A DNA stretch of 64,000 nucleotides from Armatimonas rosea (GTDB lineage Bacteria > Armatimonadota > Armatimonadia > Armatimonadales > Armatimonadaceae), in assembly GCF_014202505.1 (NCBI RefSeq), contig NZ_JACHGW010000008.1:62001-126000 (forward strand), in the 5' to 3' direction. The position numbers and the translations under genes are program-made. Under the pieces are notes generated by a model that saw nothing but the letters and a program-made list of their open reading frames with translations, was not told where the DNA came from and did not search any database. Positions 60,357 to 64,000 of the stretch are shown piece after piece; positions within the stretch are counted from its first letter, which is position 1; each line of letters starts with the position of its first letter.

Positions 60357-61355
60357 ATGCTTGATTACTACGCCATTCTAGGAGTCTCGACCAGCGCGAC
60401 CGAGAGCGAGATTCGCACCGCCATGCGCGAGAAAACCCCCGCGGCCCAGCAGGACCCGGACACATTCGCGATCCTGATGGATGCCTTCGAGACGCTCAAA
60501 GACCCGCAAAAACGCGCCGAGTACGATGCGCAGCGCTCGGCCTCCCCTGCCCCCACGAGTGGGGGAGCCCGCGTGGCGGGTGGGGCGCTTGTCGTCGCCG
60601 GGGCGTGCCCGGTCTGTAACACGCTTGCGCCTGCCGACGAGGGCTTCTGCTCGGAGTGCGGCTACCTGCTCAGCAGCACCGTGGGGGCCACGCCGCAGGC
60701 CTCGCCCTTGCCCAAGCTGGTCGAGGAGAGCGGGCGTGAGCTGATGCTACGTGTCGGGGAGAGTATCGTGGGCCGCGAGGGCGCCGATGTCGCGCTGCCG
60801 CACCCGACCATCTCCCGCCGCCATGCGCGCTTCATTGTCTCGGGCGGCAACTATGTCACGCTGGAGGACCTTGGGAGCACCAACGGCACCAATGTGGCAG
60901 GCCAGCCGCTTCCCGCCGGGAGCCAGAAAGCCCTCACCCACGGTCAGGCGATCCAGTTTGGCTCGGTGAAACTCACAATCCAGATTCCCCATGTCGCCCA
61001 GCCGGAGCGCCGCTCGCTCGGTGCCAAAGACCCCGGCCGCGCCCCCATCGCCGCCCTCAGTGGCAGCGTCAGTGGAGCAAGACTGGAGGGGCCGTCGGGC
61101 TCGCACACGCTCAAGGCTGCGGTCACGACCGTGGGCCGGAAAGTCGGCAACGACATTGTGATCTCGACCGACTCGTTTGTTTCGGGGAGCCATGCCAAGC
61201 TTGTCTTTGAGAATGGTAAGTACTCCGTGATAGATATTGGGAGCACCAACGGGACGCGGCTCAACGGGCGCAAGCTCAGCGCCAATGTCCCCGAGGCACT
61301 TGCCAGCGGCGACACGATCCAGTTCGGCCAGACCGCGTTTACGTTTAAGGGGTGA
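60357..61355 (+). CDS. J-domain-like, zinc-ribbon and double FHA protein
   Basis: The 332 residues begin with a J-domain-like helix set (MLDYYAILGVSTSATESEIR to about 60) that lacks the HPD motif needed to stimulate Hsp70. A zinc ribbon follows (CPVC 84-87, CSEC 98-101). FHA domain 1 (about 120-210) has VGREGAD, SRRHARF and GSTNGTNV. FHA domain 2 (about 240-332) has VGRKVGN, SGSHAKL and GSTNGTRLNG. The linker at residues 61-75 is encoded by a CCCCCAC/GTGGGGG hairpin (60550-60565). Last gene of the FHA block. Confidence 0.88.
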   Translation: MLDYYAILGVSTSATESEIRTAMREKTPAAQQDPDTFAILMDAFETLKDPQKRAEYDAQRSASPAPTSGGARVAGGALVVAGACPVCNTLAPADEGFCSECGYLLSSTVGATPQASPLPKLVEESGRELMLRVGESIVGREGADVALPHPTISRRHARFIVSGGNYVTLEDLGSTNGTNVAGQPLPAGSQKALTHGQAIQFGSVKLTIQIPHVAQPERRSLGAKDPGRAPIAALSGSVSGARLEGPSGSHTLKAAVTTVGRKVGNDIVISTDSFVSGSHAKLVFENGKYSVIDIGSTNGTRLNGRKLSANVPEALASGDTIQFGQTAFTFKG

Positions 61356-61360
61356 GTGGC

Positions 61361-61429
61361 GCTTGACCAGCGGGCGGCTAAAGCGGCACCGCTGGTGCGG
61401 CAAGCAGGCTAAAGCCCGCTCAGGCTTGC
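61361..61429. repeat. Paired hairpins between convergent genes
   Basis: GCTTG-ACCAGC (61361-61371) pairs with GCTGGT...CAAGC (61391-61405), and GCAAGC (61400-61405) can alternatively pair with GCTTGC (61424-61429), so the two structures compete. CGGCTAAAGC and AGGCTAAAGC are repeated inside. No T-run follows, so it is not a standard terminator. Confidence 0.6.
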
Positions 61430-61818
61430 TTAGGTAGGTGCGCGTGGACGGCATCCCAGAGCGCTTGGAACTTGTGGCGGTCGGGATGGGGGGAGTCGGC
61501 GGGAGCGATGACGTACTTTTCTACTCCGTTCCAGCGAAGGACCAGGAGGTAGGTAGAGAGATAGTCGTCGCTGCAGCCACTTGGCGGCGGTGCGGGGAGC
61601 TGGTCAGGAAGCAGTGCAAAGCCAAGCTCCTCAAATCGGAGCAAGAGCTGGAGCACGGCGTCCTGCCCCAGAAAAACCTGCTCTTGACGCGTCTCATTCG
61701 GAGAGTCCTGAATCCACTGGAAGAGATTGCCTTCGTCGTCGATACAGAGCTGCCATTTCGTAAAGTCGTAGAAACCGCCGGCCTGAAACTGCGCCCCAAT
61801 CACCGCCCCCGGAGGCAT
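61420..61818 (-). CDS. Unknown small protein downstream of metX
   Basis: This 132-residue soluble protein begins MPPGAVIGAQFQAGGFYDF, continues through CIDDEGNLFQWIQD and ends in an aromatic/acidic helix (FQALWDAVHAHLPKQ). No family recognised. The start at 61818 is preferred; an in-frame extension would overlap metX by 120 nt. It follows metX in the same direction after 37 nt and may be co-transcribed. Confidence 0.6.
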   Translation of the reverse strand: MPPGAVIGAQFQAGGFYDFTKWQLCIDDEGNLFQWIQDSPNETRQEQVFLGQDAVLQLLLRFEELGFALLPDQLPAPPPSGCSDDYLSTYLLVLRWNGVEKYVIAPADSPHPDRHKFQALWDAVHAHLPKQA

Positions 61819-61855
61819 GAGCTTTCCCGAACGAAAAAACGCACGCGCTCGCAAT

Positions 61856-63001
61856 CTAGCCGCCCGTAATCCCGTCCATGAACGCGCGGAGAGGGGGGAG
61901 CATTTTTCGGTATTCCACCAGGAAGGCATCGTGGCCGTAGGACGAGTCCACGATAAAGCTGGTGACATCGACCCCACGGGCCTGCATGCGCTCGATCATC
62001 TCGTGGCTCTCACGGACCGGGAAGAGGTCGTCGCTGGAGATCCCGATCACGAGGCACTTGGCCTGGATGCGCGCCAGGGCATCGGTGAGCGACGGGTAGC
62101 CGCGGGAGACATCGTGGAGATCAATAGCCCGTGACAGATACAGATAGCTATTGGCATCAAAGCGCTTAACCAGCTTCTCGCCCTCATCGTGGAGGTAGCG
62201 CTCGACATCGAAGCGAGCGTGCAGGTCGTGGCGGAAGGCGGACTCCTGGTCGGTGCGGGTGCGGCCAAACATGTCCTGCATCGTCGCATCGGTCAAAAAC
62301 GTGATGGTCGCGATCATGCGGGCCAGCGCGAGGCCGGAGTCGGGGCCGCCGCCTTCGCTGTCGTAGTAGCTGCCGCGCTGCCACTTGGGGTCGAGCAGGA
62401 TCGCGCGGCGGGCGCACTCGTTGAAGGCGATGCTCCGCGCCCCGACCCGTGCGCTCGTGGCGATGGGAATGCAGTTCTTGACACGCTCCGGGTAGATCAC
62501 GGCCCACTCCAGCGCCTGCATCCCGCCCATCGAGCCGCCCGTGACTACCGCTAGCTCCGTCACCCCGAAGTGCTCGCGCAGGAACTGCTCCTGCACCCGC
62601 ACCATGTCCCGGACCGTGATGATCGGGAAGGTCATGGCGTAGGGCTTGCCGGTCAGCGGGTTCACCGACGATGGCCCGGTCGTCCCGCGGCAGCCGCCCA
62701 GCACGTTGGGCGCGATCACACAGTACTTGTCGGTGTCGAAGACCTTCCCCGGGCCGATGAAGCCGTCCCAGTAGCCCAGGCTCCGGTTGCTCCAGTCGTA
62801 CTTCCCGGCGGCGTGCGACGAGCCGGTGATGCCGTGGAGCACCAGGATCACGTTGTCCTTGGCCGCGTTGAGCTCGCCGTATTTTTCGTAGGCGACCGTC
62901 ACTTCCGGGAGGGTCTGGCGGTTCTCGCAGATAAACTCCCCGAGAGTCACACTCTCTTTGGTCACCAGCCCGATACTACACTCGACCTCATCGGGGCTCA
63001 T
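61856..63001 (-). CDS. metX: Homoserine O-acetyltransferase
   Basis: This 381-residue alpha/beta hydrolase activates homoserine for methionine synthesis. The oxyanion/nucleophile region GGSMGGMQALEWA, VLHGITGSSHAAG near the N-terminus, the Asp in ISSDDLFPV and the catalytic His in YGHDAFLVE are all present. Acyl-donor specificity (acetyl versus succinyl) cannot be settled by eye. The ATG at 63001 overlaps the stop of the NIL-domain gene (ATGA). Confidence 0.93.
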   Translation of the reverse strand: MSPDEVECSIGLVTKESVTLGEFICENRQTLPEVTVAYEKYGELNAAKDNVILVLHGITGSSHAAGKYDWSNRSLGYWDGFIGPGKVFDTDKYCVIAPNVLGGCRGTTGPSSVNPLTGKPYAMTFPIITVRDMVRVQEQFLREHFGVTELAVVTGGSMGGMQALEWAVIYPERVKNCIPIATSARVGARSIAFNECARRAILLDPKWQRGSYYDSEGGGPDSGLALARMIATITFLTDATMQDMFGRTRTDQESAFRHDLHARFDVERYLHDEGEKLVKRFDANSYLYLSRAIDLHDVSRGYPSLTDALARIQAKCLVIGISSDDLFPVRESHEMIERMQARGVDVTSFIVDSSYGHDAFLVEYRKMLPPLRAFMDGITGG

Positions 63002-63264
63002 CTGCCAATCACCCACTCGTCTTCACCGGTCGCCCCACCCACCTGAACCTCAATTCCCTCGGTCGCGGCCCACTCCAGGGCGGCGTCGATATTGGCGCGG
63101 GTACCGGTCAGGTCCAGTACGGTGTAGCCGCCGATCTTGGAGTCGATATTGGCCTTGCGGATGGAGAACTTCAGGTCCCAGTCGTGGGCGAAGTGCCAGA
63201 TAATGGGCTTGGTGGCCTCGGCCAGCGGGAAGTTAAGCTGCACGCGGATGGTCTCAGTAGTCAC
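62998..63264 (-). CDS. NIL-domain protein coupled to metX
   Basis: This 88-residue ferredoxin-like fold of the NIL type (VQLNFPLAEATKPIIWHFAHDWDL in essence, then SKIGGYTVLDLTG) is found in methionine-related transporters and as short partners of sulfur-assimilation enzymes. It starts at GTG 63264 and overlaps metX, so the pair is a methionine-biosynthesis unit. It may bind methionine or handle sulfur (inference). Confidence 0.85.
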   Translation of the reverse strand: MTTETIRVQLNFPLAEATKPIIWHFAHDWDLKFSIRKANIDSKIGGYTVLDLTGTRANIDAALEWAATEGIEVQVGGATGEDEWVIGR

Positions 63265-63270
63265 GCCTTT

Positions 63271-63278
63271 ATTGTACC
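63271..63278 (-). promoter_or_regulatory. Leaderless-type -10 element for the NIL-metX operon
   Basis: On the minus strand GG-TACAAT ends 6 nt before GTG 63264. It lies in the left arm of the large inverted repeat. Confidence 0.62.
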
Positions 63279-63412
63279 GGGGATTGGCCGGGCAATAAAT
63301 TACCCGGCAGAGAGTGGGGAGCGTCCCGGGGACGCGCAGAGCACAAGCCCTTCCCCGCGTCCTCGGGACGCTCTCTCCCTGTGCCGGGTAATTTATTGCC
63401 CGGCCAATCCCC

Positions 63413-63420
63413 GGTACAAT
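63413..63420 (+). promoter_or_regulatory. Leaderless-type -10 element for the exported beta-barrel-like gene
   Basis: GG-TACAAT ends 5 nt before ATG 63426. It lies in the right arm of the inverted repeat. Confidence 0.6.
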
Positions 63421-63425
63421 ATTCC

Positions 63426-63842
63426 ATGCGATCTTTGCTTCTTAGCGTCGCCCTTGCTCTCCTCACCCTACCTGCAGCGGCGCAGGTGCAGGTTCAGCTG
63501 GGCGGGACTGCGGGGTTTGGCTCGTCGGACCCGTACTCCGTGGGGGATGCGTACGCGTCTGCCTCGCTTAAGGTGGGAAGCGCCTTGCATCTCTACAGCG
63601 AGAGCCTCTACGCGCTACGCCGCAGCCGCCAGGGCTTTAGTGGCACGGGAGTCTCGCTCCAGCTCGATGTGGACTCAGGCTACTTTGGCGCGGGTGTCGG
63701 TAGCTACGGCTGGCGCGGCACGGGGACACGGCTCTTTATCGGCTGGCCGACCGGGCCCCACCAGACCTTCGAGCTCTCCTACACGCGCCTCCGCACCGGC
63801 GGCCCCACCGACCCCGTCTTCACCTATGGCATTCGATTTTAG
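63426..63842 (+). CDS. Exported beta-rich protein, probably a small outer-membrane barrel
   Basis: This 138-residue protein has a signal peptide (SLLLSVALALLTLPAAA-Q, about 20 residues) and a mature part of short amphipathic strands rich in Gly, Ser and Tyr (YASASLKVGSALHLYSESLY, TFELSYTRLR) ending in a C-terminal Phe (YGIRF), as in outer-membrane proteins. No family recognised. It supports a double-membrane cell envelope. Confidence 0.75.
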   Translation: MRSLLLSVALALLTLPAAAQVQVQLGGTAGFGSSDPYSVGDAYASASLKVGSALHLYSESLYALRRSRQGFSGTGVSLQLDVDSGYFGAGVGSYGWRGTGTRLFIGWPTGPHQTFELSYTRLRTGGPTDPVFTYGIRF

Positions 63843-63852
63843 GAGAGCGTCC

Positions 63853-64000
63853 ATGCAAAAACAGAAACCGCAAACCCCTTTCGTGCAGCTCCAGCCGCAG
63901 CCCATCACGCCGCTGGCTTGGGTGCTGATGGCGATGATCCAAGTCCTCGCGTTTCTCGGCTCGGTGAGGCTGAGCATGCACCACGGGGAGTCGCAGGCGC
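63853..64000 (+). CDS. N-terminal part of a small membrane protein (runs off the window)
   Basis: An open frame from ATG 63853 to the window edge has AGGAG 7 nt upstream of the start. The first 49 residues are a Gln/Pro-rich tail followed by one membrane helix (PLAWVLMAMIQVLAFLGSV). It lies 10 nt after the exported protein gene, so probably in the same operon. Function unknown. Confidence 0.6.
   Translation, partial: MQKQKPQTPFVQLQPQPITPLAWVLMAMIQVLAFLGSVRLSMHHGESQA

Larger units (their letters stand above)
63270..63421. repeat. 152-nt inverted repeat with 40-nt perfect arms between divergent genes
   Basis: Arms 63270-63309 and 63382-63421 are perfectly complementary over 40 nt. Inside, GAGCGTCCCGGGGACGCG and its inverse near 63358-63375 pair with one mismatch. 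Each arm contains the -10 box of the gene on its side. The inner sequence 63317-63345 also occurs at 22429-22455. Confidence 0.9.

Overview
The window comes from the chromosome of a GC-rich, double-membrane (diderm) bacterium. Support for this includes a complete 14-subunit NADH:quinone oxidoreductase operon, a lipoprotein signal, short proteins with Sec signal peptides that look like outer-membrane beta-barrels, actinobacterial-style Ser/Thr phospho-signalling genes (FhaA-like protein, PP2C phosphatase, kinase, many FHA domains) and polysaccharide-degrading enzymes (GH127, GH4, sulfatase). The overall style best fits Armatimonadota (Armatimonas-like). That is an inference: no rRNA or other phylogenetic marker is present.

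Layout. 1-0.5 kb: end of a membrane transporter. 0.55-17.1 kb: nuoABCD-[acyltransferase]-EF-[glycosyltransferase]-GHIJKLMN, closed by a strong terminator. The acyltransferase is strikingly AT-rich and is coupled to nuoD. 17.1-24.6 kb: DoxX, SDR, an unknown protein, an ankyrin protein, a glycosyltransferase, an M48 protease, a YHS-thioredoxin fusion and an interrupted exported gene. 24.7-28.2 kb: two tandem helical-repeat paralogues, then an xisH-xisI pair bracketed by a 20-nt direct repeat. 28.2-32.5 kb: cyanophycinase-like peptidase, sulfatase, GNAT and small unknown genes. 32.5-36.0 kb: phnD-phnC-phnE-phnE uptake operon, split by a mobile-looking repeat. 36.0-40.5 kb: FhaA-like protein, a 33-aa FhaB-like membrane peptide, PP2C phosphatase, Ser/Thr kinase. 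40.5-50.6 kb: aminopeptidase, GH4 fusion, DinB, aldolase, an inactive M48-like protein, two PQQ-type propellers, iron alcohol dehydrogenase, VanX-like peptidase. 50.6-54.8 kb: a new-looking pair of paralogues, a cluster of DnaA boxes, GH127 and an UlaG-like hydrolase. 55.0-61.4 kb: nnr followed by FHA, FHA, VWA and J/zinc-ribbon/FHA genes. 61.4-64 kb: metX with its NIL-domain partner and two exported or membrane proteins.

Three themes stand out. First, phospho-threonine signalling: the 36-40.5 kb block supplies writer and eraser, and the 56.5-61.4 kb block supplies readers (six FHA domains over the two blocks in addition to partners) plus a VWA protein with a threonine-rich N-tail. Second, promoter architecture: at least a dozen mostly monocistronic genes carry GG-TANNNT exactly 5-7 nt before the start codon, which predicts leaderless mRNAs. 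Third, small structured repeats: four copies of a CCCCCTAACCCCCG-ended element, one with an 11-nt target duplication that kept both neighbouring genes intact; two copies of a three-hairpin element with compensatory stems; and a 152-nt near-perfect hairpin carrying divergent promoters.
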